A stretch of DNA of 64,000 nucleotides from Paramarasmius palmivorus (taxonomy: Eukaryota; Basidiomycota; Agaricomycetes; Agaricales; Marasmiaceae), in assembly GCA_037176845.1 (NCBI GenBank), contig JAYKXP010000056.1:248001-312000 (forward strand), in the 5' to 3' direction. Below are positions 44,733 through 56,900 of this stretch, piece by piece. The notes below the pieces were generated by a model. The model made no database searches. It had not been told where the DNA came from and saw only the letters and a list, made by a program, of their open reading frames with translations. Position 1 is the first letter of the stretch; every line of letters begins with the position of its first letter. The position numbers were made by a program, and so were the translations under genes.

Positions 44733-47700
44733 ATGGCTACCGACGATGGTATTGAAGGAAGAAGCTCCAAGAGACGCAGACTGCAGAACGCTTGCGATGA
44801 ATGTAGAAGAAGGAAAAGTAAGTGTCCGATTAGTGTCAAATTAAGGTCCGTCTCATCACGTTCTTCGCAGTTCGGTGTAAGGCATCGCGGTTGAGTCATT
44901 GATAGTGTCTTTGCTGAATTTCTTTCGGCAGGCGATAGTGCTACCTCTCCAGGAAATAGTTGCTCCAGCTGCACATCCCTACGCATTGAGTGTACACATG
45001 ATCTACAGAAAAAGGTGCGAGACAGAGTTCTTCTCTGTATCCTCAGATCATTCACGATGATTATTAGAAACGTGGACCCAAAATAGGGTGAGCAACCTTT
45101 CCCCTCGGTCGCAAAATGTCAATGAACAATTCGAAAGCCCGTCCAAGAAGTCGGACACGGCTCGGTCTCTTGTCAATGCGATCTTGTCGTCTTCAAAACC
45201 ATACTCTATCCCTGAAGATCCTGCAATTGTACGGGAGATCCTTGTAGATCTCGCGAACTATGCGCGCTCACTGGACAGACAACTTTTACTTGCTCGCGGT
45301 CAACCCCCAGATCAACATGAGTCCCCACAGTCAAGCACATCCCCAGCTACTTCAAGCATGACACCGGAACCAGAACCCGAAGTCCGAGAGGTTCCTGACT
45401 CTATAGACTCCCTTGCCGAAGACCTACGGAAAATCTCCCTCACGCATTCTAAACGACATTTCGGAAAATCTAGCACTTTCATGCTGGTGCAATCAGCAAT
45501 GGATGCACGGAGAGATGTATTGGGAGATAGGGCTTTCACTGCGGCAGCCCTTGCCAAATACCAAAGGCTGGAATTTTGGAAACCTTTTGAGGTGCGTCGA
45601 ACATGTCTTTGTTCGAATCAGCCATAGTGACTCTTCAATACAGTGGCAGCGTTTAATCGAGCCAAATCCTCCAGAGCTTGTCTTCCCGGAGGATGACTTG
45701 ATGCGAAATCTAATCGACATCTATTTCACAGCTCTTAACCCCTTCTTCCCGCTGTTGCATCGCCCAACATTTGATCGAGCGTTGGCTGAGGGTGAGCACA
45801 AAAACAACCGTTCCTTCGGTTACACGGTCCTTGCCGTCTGCGCAGTAGCCTCTCGGCAATCAAATGACCCCAGAAATCTGTCTGAAGACACCACTTCTGA
45901 GCACAGTTTGGGCTGGAAGTGGTTTCGCCAGATACCTATCATGCGGCCAAACTTCGCAGAACCACCTTCGTTATACGATCTACAGCTCTGTAGTGTGCGT
46001 ACCCTCTGTGATGTTTCCGAAAATGACTGACCCGTCATTCAGCTTTCGGTGTTTTATTTGCAAAGTACCTCGACGCCAGAAGCTGCCTGGACAATAGTCG
46101 GCCTTGGTATACGCTTTGCTCAGGAGATGGGGGTACACCGGAGGAAAGCTAATAGCACAAAACCGACGGTAGAGGAAGAGCTGTGGAAACGGGCCTTTTG
46201 GCTTCTAATTTCGATTGACTTATTCATGAGTGCATTCCTTGGACGACCACGCGCCACGACCCCTGACGAGTAAGCTCTTTGACAATGTGTTTAGTCTGAA
46301 TTTTTCATCATTCCGAACAGCTTTGACGTCGACTTACCCGAGGAATGTGATGACGAGTATTGGGAAACTGAGGACCCAGACAAGGCCTTCATTCAGCCCG
46401 AAGGCAAACCTTCGATTCTATCTTTCTTTGTCTCGTTCCTGAAACTCCTGGACATTATTGGTTTTGCCCATCGAACGCTGGTGAGGGTGTATTTTGTGCA
46501 TGGTACGATTCTCTGACAACAATCCCAGTATTCCGTCAGAAAGTCGGAGTTATGGACAGGAATGGGCATTACAGGCATGGATTGGAAGCAAAAGGCAGTT
46601 GTGGAATTAGGTGAAAGGTGCAACCTCTTTCGGCCCATTTTATTCTAATCCTTCACTAGATTCCGCACTGAATAAATTTGTGGACACCATTCCGGCCCAT
46701 CGTGAGTTTGCATTTATATCCTTGTCTTACTCGAGGCTGACTGGCGACAGTCAAATGGGATGCGCCAAAGGAGAACATAATTTTCTTCCAGCAGTCAGCG
46801 ATGCTTTACGCGACTTATTACTGGACCCAGATCCAAGTACACCGACCATTCATTCCTCGTCCCGGACAGGCTTCAGTTCTCCCATTCCCTTCTCTAGCCA
46901 TATGTTCCAATGCCGCTCGAACCACGGTTCACGTTCTAGGAGTATTGCAGGAGCGACGAGATAAAGATCGGCAATTTATAGGTCTTGAAATGGTTCCAAA
47001 TATTCTTGTAGGTCATTTTCTCGCGCCAAGGCTCAGTACTGATCAGGGTACAGACACCACTTTTTGCCTCTGCTTTGATTTTACTTGTCAGTGTATGGCG
47101 AGGGCGACGAACGACCACCTCTACATCAGAGTCCGAGAAGGAGATGTCAGACGTATATCGATGTATCAACATGATTAAGCCATACGAATCTCGGTAAGTT
47201 GTCCCGCCGCTCGTAAAGTACATTCGCTGACTTTTGCTTTGTAGTTATCAAACAGCAGGTCGTATTTGGTGCGTCATCCCTACAATTCACTCAGGCTTGG
47301 CGCTGACTCGGTTATTAGCGATATACTGAACGCGGTTGTAGCTATTGGGTCGCTTCCTCGGTCAGCTCGAGAACAAACCAATTCTCTAAAACGTCCGAGA
47401 AGTCCTGGGGACGACGGTGATCAGGATCCGAATGTCTCCAACGCTCAAGAGTGTATACAGGATCTCCACGATCTATATCACCTCGAGGGTACGACTCAGA
47501 GGCCACTACCAAAGGAACAAATAAACCCAAGTTGTTCTTCGGATGCCACCTTGGCTTCAGGTGCCTCGAACCAATCGTTAGGCGCGCCAATGAACTGCGA
47601 CGTCTTCGCAAATTCCCTGTCAGCCTTCGGCGCTCAACCCCAAATGAAATCATCCCAAACACTATCTTCCCTGCCGAACCGCCGCCGGTCATCAACTATT

Positions 47701-47984
47701 CGGCAGGGCTTCCTATCGGTATGGAGTTTGCGACTCCTCAGACATTCAACAACCCGATGGCCGGAAGAATTGAACCACAACAGCACGCTGGCGTAGTACC
47801 TGTGGCGGATTCAATGTGGTACCCTTCAGGAAATGCCTCGATTGAGAGGTATGTCTGAATTTCACTGAGTAGTGTTCGTCTTAATATTTCGACCTTCAGC
47901 CAGGACGAATGGGCATCGGATTGGAATTTATTTATGGCAAGCGTTGACGACTTGCTATTGGGAGCTGTAGAAGGTCATGTGTAA
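44733..47984 (+). CDS. Zn2Cys6 / Fungal_trans transcription factor, xlnR-like (regulator 4)
   Basis: The start MATDDGIEGRSSKRRRLQNA is followed by the cluster CDECRRRKIRC ... CSSCTSLRIEC (CX2CX6CX9CX2CX6C), with a 6-base microexon at 44871-44876. The linker KKRGPKIG joins across an intron to PSKKSDTARSLVNAILSSSK. Fungal_trans segments: FGKSSTFMLVQSAMDARRD, FFPLLHRPTFDRALAE, GWKWFRQIPI, EMGVHRRKA, WKRAFWLLISIDLFMSAFLG, RPRATTP, ECDDEYWETEDPDK and YYWTQIQVHRPFIPRPG. The C-terminus, WASDWNLFMASVDDLLLG, resembles the motif of the other three. Between about 47450 and 47700 the best-supported frame changes. A donor at 47451 with an acceptor at 47560 (110 bases) restores it, so an intron there is likely. 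Next to three glycosidase genes on the opposite strand. Confidence 0.88.
44871..44876 (+). other. 6-nt microexon in zinc-cluster coding region (regulator 4)
   Basis: TTCGGT lies between introns 44818-44870 and 44877-44931. Joined as A|TT CGG T|GC it encodes Ile-Arg-Cys. Confidence 0.85.
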
Positions 47985-48077
47985 GGATGGGAATAAGTTA
48001 TATATGGTAGATACACCCCTCACAATATACTGTAATATCAGACATTATGGAACCAGCTAATATATATCCTTGGAGAT

Positions 48078-49504
48078 TCAGAAACGAAATTTAGCTGAGC
48101 GCCGTGCCAGTCCCCCGTTTTTGGCGCAAACCCCAGCCAGGATACAGTCTCTCCAGGCGACATACATGAGTAGAACAAAGTTCTGACCTTCGGGACTACC
48201 CGTCGTCCAGGGGTCAGTATCACCCCATCCAAGAGGATTGACTGCCGGAGTCACGGTGCCATTTTCGGTGACATGAGGGTTTCCAAGGCGGTCGTTACCG
48301 GCAATTGTTTCAATAACCTGGTCGGCCCAAAGCACGTATTTCTCGCCGAACGTCTGTGGTTGTAGGACAGTCATGCGATATACAACGCCTGCCAATAGTG
48401 TGGTACCAGAAATCTCGCCAAATCCGTGTGCGGTCGTAGTGTCGTTGAGGTAGTTACGGAGGAGGCCGTCATCATGAGGCGAGCCAATGGCACCATCAAG
48501 AATCTCTTTGATATACTGTGTAAGTCTGCTGACTGCATCATCTAGCCACCCGTTCGTTAGCTCTGAAGGCGCCTTAATGACAGTGGCAAGCACGCGAGCC
48601 ATCCCACCTTCGTATACGTCAATCGATAGCAAAACTCTAGGGTTTCAAAACGCACCTGCTGCCCAAGCATTCCCCGTTGACCACAACCCCGGTTCATAAG
48701 ATTGGGGACCGATAATATGATGCCAGACACCCTTGTATGGTGTCGAGTCAGAGAGATTAGCTTGCAGTCCCTCTCGTTGAAGTCCGCATTGATCAACGGC
48801 TTCTTTCAAGAGATCCTCATCGCTTGTATCAACAGCGTAGTATGCCAGGAATGGAGGAGCCATGTACATGAAATCAGACCTAGGGTTGCATCTTGCATTG
48901 GTCAATTATTCGTACGATCGATGGTATAACTCACCAGAGTTCTGGTACATCTGCGCGCTGAGAAATCGCTCCGTTCCACCATCTTGGAGCCTTATTAACG
49001 ATGTACTCCCGTTCTGACCATGCACCAACTGCGTATTGAGGTTCGGTCTTCCCCAAAAGCACGGCGCTGACACCTAAAGCTGCAGGGTCTCCAACAGCAC
49101 CTGCGAAATTGGATGAGTACAATGGTAGTGACAAGAGCCAGCTGAGACGCACCTGCACCATCAGCTAAACCATCCGGCCCGGTACCTAGTAGATTTCCCA
49201 GAACGATTTTGCTACCTGCGTAGTCCAACGACTTGACCTCCGACCTGAAGAACACAGGCACAGGGAAAGGCTTGTCACCGAAAACAGATATCGACGGATT
49301 GTATAGCTCCAGCAGAGCTTCTGCAGCAGCACCGTACTCCCATGAATGAGAGGGAAGGCTTTCGGCGAGGACAGCGACCTTTTCGATGTCGAAACCCGGG
49401 GAGAAAGGGAATGCAGCTTTTCGGGCTTCGTCCGAGACTACGTATGCCGCCGCTGCATAGGAAAGGAATGTGGTGGATAAAAGAGTGACGAGTGCTGGAC
49501 GCAT
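48078..49504 (-). CDS. Six-hairpin glycosidase, YteR/GH88-GH105-like, copy 1, secreted
   Basis: The start MRPALVTLLSTTFLSYAAAA gives a signal peptide. The rest is one (alpha/alpha)6-barrel domain with family segments SLPSHSWEYGAAAEALLELY, APRWWNGAISQRADVPELW, DFMYMAPPFLAYYAVDTSD, GLWSTGNAWAAGGMARVLAT, LNDTTTAHGFGEISGTTLL, VNPLGWGDTDPWTTGSPEGQ and NFVLLMYVAWRDCI. Bacterial YteR and GH88/105 enzymes release unsaturated uronic acid from pectin fragments; substrate use by the fungal group is inferred from that. Three introns: two shared with the other copies, and one extra in the WSTGNAWAA region (near 48650). The C-terminus (CAKNGGLARRSAKFRF) is unlike the W...C ending of copies 2 and 3. A TATA-like TTATAA lies about 95 bases upstream of the ATG. 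Confidence 0.85.
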
Positions 49505-50396
49505 GACGAACAGCAGATGATGATTAAAAGTTATCGAAAGGAAAGGATTCGGTCGACTGCACGACAGATGCTGGAGTTGGGAAATCCAGCTTCAACTTAT
49601 AATCTCGGAAAATAATGTGTACAAATGCACTCGTCAGCCCGGGTGAATATTTTATCCATTGCACGTCGACCCTATGTGTGAGTATTATCAGGAAACGAAA
49701 CAATCAACAGGCCATCAGCGCTAGTTGCACTCCGGTCTGTTTGAAATACCGAAAGTCGGCGTTCAGATCTGAGATTGCACCTGAGTATTTTATATTTCGC
49801 ACCTTTCTTTCTTAGTCCTCAGTCCTTGCAGCTGTAGTCGACCAGCAATATGCACAGAGGTATCCTCGCGGAGGACCCAATACGCCCAAGTAGTTCTGAC
49901 TTGTGGAAAAAAAACAGGTACATTAGATTTGAGGTTCAGGGACTTTCAAGATAAACTCCGCTTCTTGAGAACCGTAACCATTCATATCAATAAGCAATGT
50001 TCAGGCATCAAGGGTCGTGAGGTCAGAAGCGCTGGGCATAAACGTGAAGCAGCTTGCGCACATACAGAAAACGTACAATCACGAAAAGCTAAAGACGCTG
50101 AACAGAAGGGACCGTGATGGACAAGAGAAAGGAATAAATGTGGCTGTGTAGACCCTGTCGCTCCACGTTTGAGTTTGCCGAGACCCACGGAAACGGAACC
50201 GGAAATAATTCTTCAGCGCTTTGGCTTCCTCTCCCAGCCCCCAAGACGTTGCTCTAGTTTTCATTATGTAGAAAGATTATGTGCATTATTATACATGTAT
50301 ACATGACACATCCGTAGTATTATTCGTAACGGGCATTAGGTCGTTTACAATTTACAATGGTATCGTAGATCTTAGCGAATCCGAGGCAACGATCTT
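49505..50396. other. Intergenic region between glycosidase copies 1 and 2
   Basis: Holds the copy 1 promoter, with TTATAA at 49597-49602, and the 3' flank of copy 2. No gene was recognised. Confidence 0.4.
49597..49602 (-). promoter_or_regulatory. TATA-like element of glycosidase copy 1
   Basis: TTATAA, about 95 bases before the ATG at 49504. Confidence 0.35.
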
Positions 50397-51725
50397 TCAA
50401 CATTGGGTGACCCAGCCTTTCATATCCTCAGCGTCCTGCCCGACGCATTCCCAATCAAAGTCGCATGTTCCTGTGAGAACACAGTCCCTCCATGCAGCGT
50501 ACATCAAGACAACGAAATTCTGTCCCTCCGGGCTCCCAGTTACAAAAGGGTTTCTATCACCCCAGCCCAGGGGATTAACAGCCGGCTGACCTATACCCTC
50601 CTTGGTTACATGTCCATCTCCAAGAGTCTCCCTCATCCCTTCAGCCCATTCCAGATAAGGTGAAGACACAAAGACATCTGGCCGCAAGACGGCCATACGA
50701 TAAGCTACATATGCAAGGAGAGACGACCCAGAGATTTCTCCGAACCATGTTGGGTCATCGATGTAGTTCCTCAGTAGACCATTATCATCTGGTAACATGA
50801 TGGCACCGTCAACGATCTCCTTGATCATGTAGGTAAGGTCGTTCGCCCAAGTGTCCCTCTGCTGCGGAGAAACGCAAGACGATGGCGCACGAAGGACTGT
50901 AGCTAGTACTCGCGTCATCCCTGCTGCTGCCCAGGCATTGCCGGTTGACCAGTGACCAGCGTCAGGGTGGAGATTGCCAACAATGTGTTTCCAGAGACTG
51001 GGGTACATCGGGGAGAGGAGGACCTCACGGTAGAGTTTGCATTGTTCGACGGCTACCTCGATGAGTGATGCGTTAGACTGGTCGAGGCCATAATATGCAA
51101 TAAACGGTGGCGCCATGTAAACGAAGTCCGCCCTGAGAAACACATTTAAAAATTGTCTCTCTAGAAGTAGAAATAATAACTGAACATACCATAGTTCAGG
51201 TTCTTCTACGCGATGCGAAATCGCGCCATTCTCCCATCGCGGTGCCTTGTTTACAACAAAGTCCAACTGGTCCCCGGCTGCTATTGCATACTCCGATATC
51301 GTTTGACCAAGCATCAGTGCGGCCACACCCAGACTTGCTGGATCTCCTACCTATCGAGGTTGGATCAGGAGATTATCGAGGAACACCAAGACGATACGTA
51401 CAGCACCATCCCCATCCGACAGAGCGTTCGCTCCTTTCCCAATAACAATCTTCTCATGTGCATATCGAAGGCTGCGAACATTCTCGATAGTCAGCTGTGT
51501 CGCTGGGGCGGCAGAATGACAAGGAGAAAAAACGGAGAGTGACACGTTATACAGTTCGAGCATAGTCTCTGCGGCGGTACCATACTCCCATGAATGCGAT
51601 GGAAGTGATTCAGCGAGAGAGGCAACAGCCTGAATGTCGAATCCAGGGTCAAATGGGAAGACGTGATCCCAGGCAAGGGCAGTACCACATGAGAGCGAGG
51701 CGACCAAGAGGAGCCGAGAAAACAT
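50397..51725 (-). CDS. Six-hairpin glycosidase, YteR/GH88-GH105-like, copy 2, secreted
   Basis: The start MFSRLLLVASLSCGTALA is a signal peptide. Two introns, after DGDGAV and after EEPELW, sit at the same places as in copy 3. Domain segments: SLPSHSWEYGTAAETMLELY, SLGVAALMLGQTISEYAIAA, APRWENGAISHRVEEPELW, DFVYMAPPFIAYYGLDQSN, HWSTGNAWAAAGMTRVLATV, IKEIVDGAIMLPDDNGLLR, TWFGEISGSSLLAYVAYRM and NPFVTGSPEGQNFVVLMYAA. It ends MKGWVTQC* at 50397. The length of about 410 residues fits a complete enzyme. Copies 2 and 3 are much closer to each other than to copy 1, so they come from the more recent duplication. Extracellular hydrolysis of uronic-acid-containing oligosaccharides is the family-based expectation. 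Confidence 0.88.
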
Positions 51726-52576
51726 GGGTAGAAGCCTGTAGACCTAGCGTCAAATAGACACTGCGAAGGCCTCATCTATTTAAGCACATGCCGGGAGCGG
51801 ATCCGGAATGGTTCGAAGTTCGATCGCGCATCTTCCTCACACGGGTTTGGGACTTTGCGTCGACGTCGCTCCTAGGCCTTGTCGTCCTGGTTACCCCAAT
51901 ACACGACGAGCTTCAGCCTTCGATTTTCGACGCTCCAGACTCAGGAGACGTTGGAAGCGAACAAGCAAGCGCAAGGTCGTTCCAAAAATCTTTGCAGTAG
52001 TAGATGCAGTGTCAACGGAAGGGCCAGAAGTAGTGATGTCCGCGAACCACTAGCCTGAACAATTATGATCAATTTAACGAGCCAGCGCATCGTGCGACTT
52101 CCTCACCGAGTTTCACGCCAAAACTCCTGTCCTTCCGAACTATTGCCATCATGAAACGAAACGCTGTTTTGCGTCAGGCTGAATCGAAGCCTGCACAATG
52201 CATAGTTCCAGTCAGCATAGTATCACAGCTTGATGGATATCTGAACTCTCACCTACGTAGCTAGAGACGCAGCCAGACGGTATTCGTATACCAGGAATAA
52301 CGAAAGGCGGGGAGAATTCAAGATATTACCGAACAGTGTCATCGTTAAATAATGTGGGGATGTTGTGGCAGTAGCATGTACATGTTTTTGCGACATCGGG
52401 TGAGTACTTGAGTGTTCGTTAAAGAGGACGCAAAATCGTTTAGGCGCCGTCTTACATGTCGTAACGTCATGTGCACTCGCTCCTATGCATATCTTAGATC
52501 TACTTCCCGACTTGAGGCAGGTGCTACTACAATACATCGTGTATATATACATCTCAAGAAATTACAACAAGAAGTT
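51726..52576. other. Intergenic region between glycosidase copies 2 and 3
   Basis: Contains a TATA-like CTTAAATAG (51776-51784, minus) about 55 bases upstream of copy 2. Otherwise nothing was recognised. Confidence 0.4.
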
Positions 52577-53912
52577 TTAGCACTTTGCGGCCCAACCCTG
52601 AATCTCGGTCGCATCGTTTCCAACGTCTTTCCAATTGAAGCGACAAACCCTTTGAAGGACACAATCTCTCCATGCAGCATACATCAACACTACAAAATTC
52701 TGCCCCTCCGGACTTCCAGTAACAAACGGTTCACGATCATCCCATCCCAATGGGTTTACCGCAGGCCGTACGATGCCTTCCTCAGTAACATGTCCCTCGC
52801 CGAGAGTCTCTCGCGTTGCATCTGCCCATTCCAGATATGTATCACGAGCAAAAACATCGGGCTGCAGAATTGCCATCCGATAAACTACAGCTGAAATGAG
52901 TGACGACCCAGAAATCTCCCCAAACCAGGTCGTATCATCGAGGTAGTTCCTCAAAAGACCGTCATCGTCTGGCGAGGTAATGGCACCATCTACGATCTCC
53001 TTGATCATCGACGTCAGTTCGTTTGCCCATGTACGCTTCTGAGAAGCCGAAACGACATATGACGGTGCACGGAGGACGGTAGCTAGCACACGCGTCATGC
53101 CCGCTGCAGCCCACGCGTTTCCAGTCGACCAGTGTCCAGGATCTGGATGAAGGTTCCCCACGATGTGTTTCCAGAGTCGAGGAGAAGACGAGAGGAGGAC
53201 TTCACGGTAGAGCTTGCATTGTTCGACCGCTTCCTTGATGAGCGATGCGTCGGATTTGTCTAGGCCATAATAAGCAATGAATGGTGGTGCCATGTAGATG
53301 AAGTCTGCCCTGTGCAATACGTTAGGGGATGATGGTATAGAAATAACGCGCGTAACAACGGACCATAGCTCGGGTTCCTCAGCACGATGGGAAATCGCCC
53401 CATTGCTCCATCGTGGTGCCTGGTTGACAACATAATCCAACTGCTCCTCAGCGGCATCTGCATACTTCGGTATCGTTTTCCCAAGCAACACAGCAGAAAC
53501 GCCCAGACTCGCTGGATCCCCAACCTAGATTGGAGGTTAGCGAGTGCGCAACCGAAATCAAATAACCTTTTCCGCATACCGCGTTGTCTCCATCTGCCAA
53601 CACATTTGGAGGTGCCCCAATAACGATATTCTGATTTGCGTATGAAAGTGCACGAACGGTCTTGGTGGGTGCTTGGATATCGGGAACGGGAGCAGAATCG
53701 CGATGACACGGAGAGAAAACGGAGAACGACGCGTTATACAGCTCTAGAAGAGCTTCAGCAGCTGTACCGAATTCCCAGGAATGCGAAGGGAGCGACTCTG
53801 CGAGGGCCGTGACCGAACGAATGTCGAAACCAGGATTGAATGGGAACACCTGGTCCCATGCAGAGACAGCACCGATGGAAAGAACGGCGGGTACCACGAT
53901 TCGGGGCCACAT
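52577..53912 (-). CDS. Six-hairpin glycosidase, YteR/GH88-GH105-like, copy 3, secreted
   Basis: The start MWPRIVVPAVLSIGAVSA is a signal peptide. Two introns match copy 2. Domain segments: SLPSHSWEFGTAAEALLELY, SLGVSAVLLGKTIPKYADAA, APRWSNGAISHRAEEPELW, DFIYMAPPFIAYYGLDKSD, HWSTGNAWAAAGMTRVLATV, IKEIVDGAITSPDDDGLLR, TWFGEISGSSLISAVVYRM and EPFVTGSPEGQNFVVLMYAA. It ends IQGWAAKC* at 52577, sharing the terminal GW...C of copy 2. A TATA-like TTTATTTAAAAT (53964-53975) lies about 55 bases before the ATG, similar to copy 2. All expected segments are present and no break was seen. The role is taken to be extracellular or cell-wall carbohydrate breakdown. Confidence 0.88.
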
Positions 53913-56900
53913 GGGGGGCCAGTGAGGGCTTGGGCTTGAGAAGGAATCCCGTAGGCCAGCTCCATTTTAAATAAACTACATTGGCTCTTGAGTGCCCCCG
54001 AACCGACCAAGGAGATATTGCGCGTGACGGAAATCACCATGTTGTTCTGTCATGCACTTGATTGCTTTCCTTTTGGCAGTCTTCGAGCGCCACTCTGTCT
54101 GATTGAATTGCCTGGTATCCATGGGTGCTACATCCGCCGGCTTCTAAAAGCTAAGAGAGAAGAGACCCTAAGATCCTCCGTCGTCAGAATTCATTGTTCT
54201 TGAGTCATAGAGAATCAATCCTCACCGCAATGATCTCCTTTGAGGCAGAGTGCTCTATTCCCGGGGATAATTCGGTACCCTATGCTAATAACATTTACAC
54301 TCTCCGACACACGTGGTTCAGACCACATTCTTGCTCTCCAAAATACAGCAAACACAAGCCGCCGAGCATGCCTGTTCTGCTCCTAGATTCGATCGAGACC
54401 TAGGCTATGCATCAGTTTGAGAGGATCGAAGCAGTATTGGTTACTAACCAAGCCCCAGGGCACTTTGTGTACTTGATAATTCCTTGCTAGATACATGTTG
54501 GGTGTAGAAAATAGCGCATTGCGAAACAGGTACAGTGCAACTTGGGTCCAGAAATTCAGTTGTCCATTATCAACGCTTGTAGGGATGAGATGCCCGGCTA
54601 GAGCACATACCAAGCATTCCCAGGGCGCTGACATCCAGCATTCAGGATATGCGCCCCACCGCAGAGATAAGACGGGTTTCCCAAGCCATACCTCTGGGCA
54701 TGATCAAATCATCTATCAGCCCGATTCCCCGTCCCACATGCATCGTCTGTAACAGCGGTAACATGACATGAGAATTGGGATATTGTATGTCGGCATTGAG
54801 GTGGTGCAGCGGTCATCATCTACTATCAGTCACTTGATGACAATGTAGATGGAACTTTGATATGTTGTGTACGTATGTGTGGTCATCCGGTGTATCATTT
54901 GAGAGGAGTTGCATGCATGAGCTAGGTGCATCGAGTGTGGGGGTCGATCGAGGGTCGATAAGGTGGGCCTTCTTGAATAGATTACCAGTGCTATGTTTTA
55001 TAAAGGCCACGCTGCCATCTCCTCGGGATCAGTCAACATCCGGCTGATGCAGGTACAGCGAGTATAAAAATATATCTCGCAAGGATATCTTAGACACAGA
55101 TAGACTTGAGCAATACTGTATGACGTGAAATGAATACAATGGTCAGAAAAACATTAGCACCCAGACTGTGAATCTCACCTAGTCGTGGGCCCAAGTGATG
55201 CTCTTTTGCTCCTAGTTCTAGCCACGCCTTCAATTATCCTGTCGAACATATCCTAGACTGACCTGACCTTCCCATTTGACCGTTCGTCCCATGGATCCGG
55301 CCCATTGCATTTGCGAAGTATTGGCCAAATTTGGTGTCACGACGAACGCCGAACATGGTTACGTAAAGCTATGGCAGGACGTCGGAGTGCACGAAAAACA
55401 GGGATGCAACCAGAGCTGGTTCGGAACAGCGTCCTATGATGCATGATAGCTTGTATAACTAGATAGGAGCTGCTCGGCAGTCGGGCAGTCGTTCATCCTT
55501 ATATCTTCCGCATTCGTGTCTAATGCAAGTGGGTAAACCATCAACGCAGATCATTAAAATATGCACCATAACTCACCGCAAACTAAATATATCCCGAGGA
55601 CGGAATTTTTTGAGCGCTCGAGAGGCCCGGAGGAGCGTGTAGACTTGCGAACTCTATGATGCATTAATCGGCGAGGATCGTGGACAAATGAAGAGATGTA
55701 GCGAGAAGCGGGCCCGACACGCAGCCATTGAAAGGCATAGGCTTCTAGGAGCAGCTTTTAGTGCTGGAATTTTTCTCTTGAGATGGGATGAGGTAATGTG
55801 GCCTAGGGACTCCTAGGGATGGGAAGACGATGATGCCGAGGTTCGTGAATAGGCTCTCGTTGTCAGCCCAAGTGCACGAGCGCTGTAGCAATCTGGATGA
55901 GCTCGGCCCGTCGAAGTGTACCCAGAGAGCGACAGTTCATTTGGACACCCCCAGAATCCACGACACCAACACAACGGCAAATCTTCAGGCAGCAGTGATC
56001 TGATACGGCGTTTAAAGATTGACAGTTCCTATCAAGATGTTCAGTCCGAAAGATGAACTTCAAGACGGCAAAAATCGCACCTGACATACCGCGAAGTGAA
56101 AATTTCTGACACGACTGTGAGTTAACAAAGAGCTACGTTGTTCAGCAGAAGTTAGACGCGATTCGTGGAAGTACTTGCCTGGGAATCATTTCTTTGATCC
56201 AAACTTCAGCTCTAAAGCCTAGCTCATCTTAACCATTCCGCACCCCCATCGCCGACTCGCCCAGTTCTTCTAACGGTCCCATGATGATGATGGTCGACGA
56301 CAAAAAGATCCTCGATACTCGTCGATGTTCTAGCCCCTGCTGCATTGAAATTGAAAATCACAGTGATTGTTGGAGAAGAACTTCGACATACCAAGTCAAT
56401 GTAAATCCGTCACCTCTTCTGATGTCTTCTGCAGATCCAAGCTGTCGCTAGAAGGGATTGTCGCCCAGAGTTTCTGTTAAGGCTCGAGGTCGTGGTAGAG
56501 GACCAAGGTATGCCGGCCCGATATCGCCGAATTGACGATATAAAAATACGCGTGAAAAATTTTCTCCCCTTCTTCATCGCACTCACGTCAAATTACAGAC
56601 CCTCAACCTTTTTCACCCACGAGTGGTCTGTGCCAAAGCAGCGCGTATAGGAATCTCTGGATGTCTTAGTGCTCCTTTCGTTCGTCGTCTTTTTCTTTTG
56701 GGGATGGGGAACAGAGCCGGTAGTTCGTACATACTCATGTCGATGTTAGAATAGCGAATCTAGATTCCCTGCGTGTTCCAATTCATGCCCTGTCATGCCC
56801 CAAAAATGAAGTCGTAGACCCCGCGAGACCTGATCAAGACCGCGCTGGAAAGCTTGAGCCTTGTACCGACTATGCTTCCGATCCCTCGAGGTCTTGGCGA

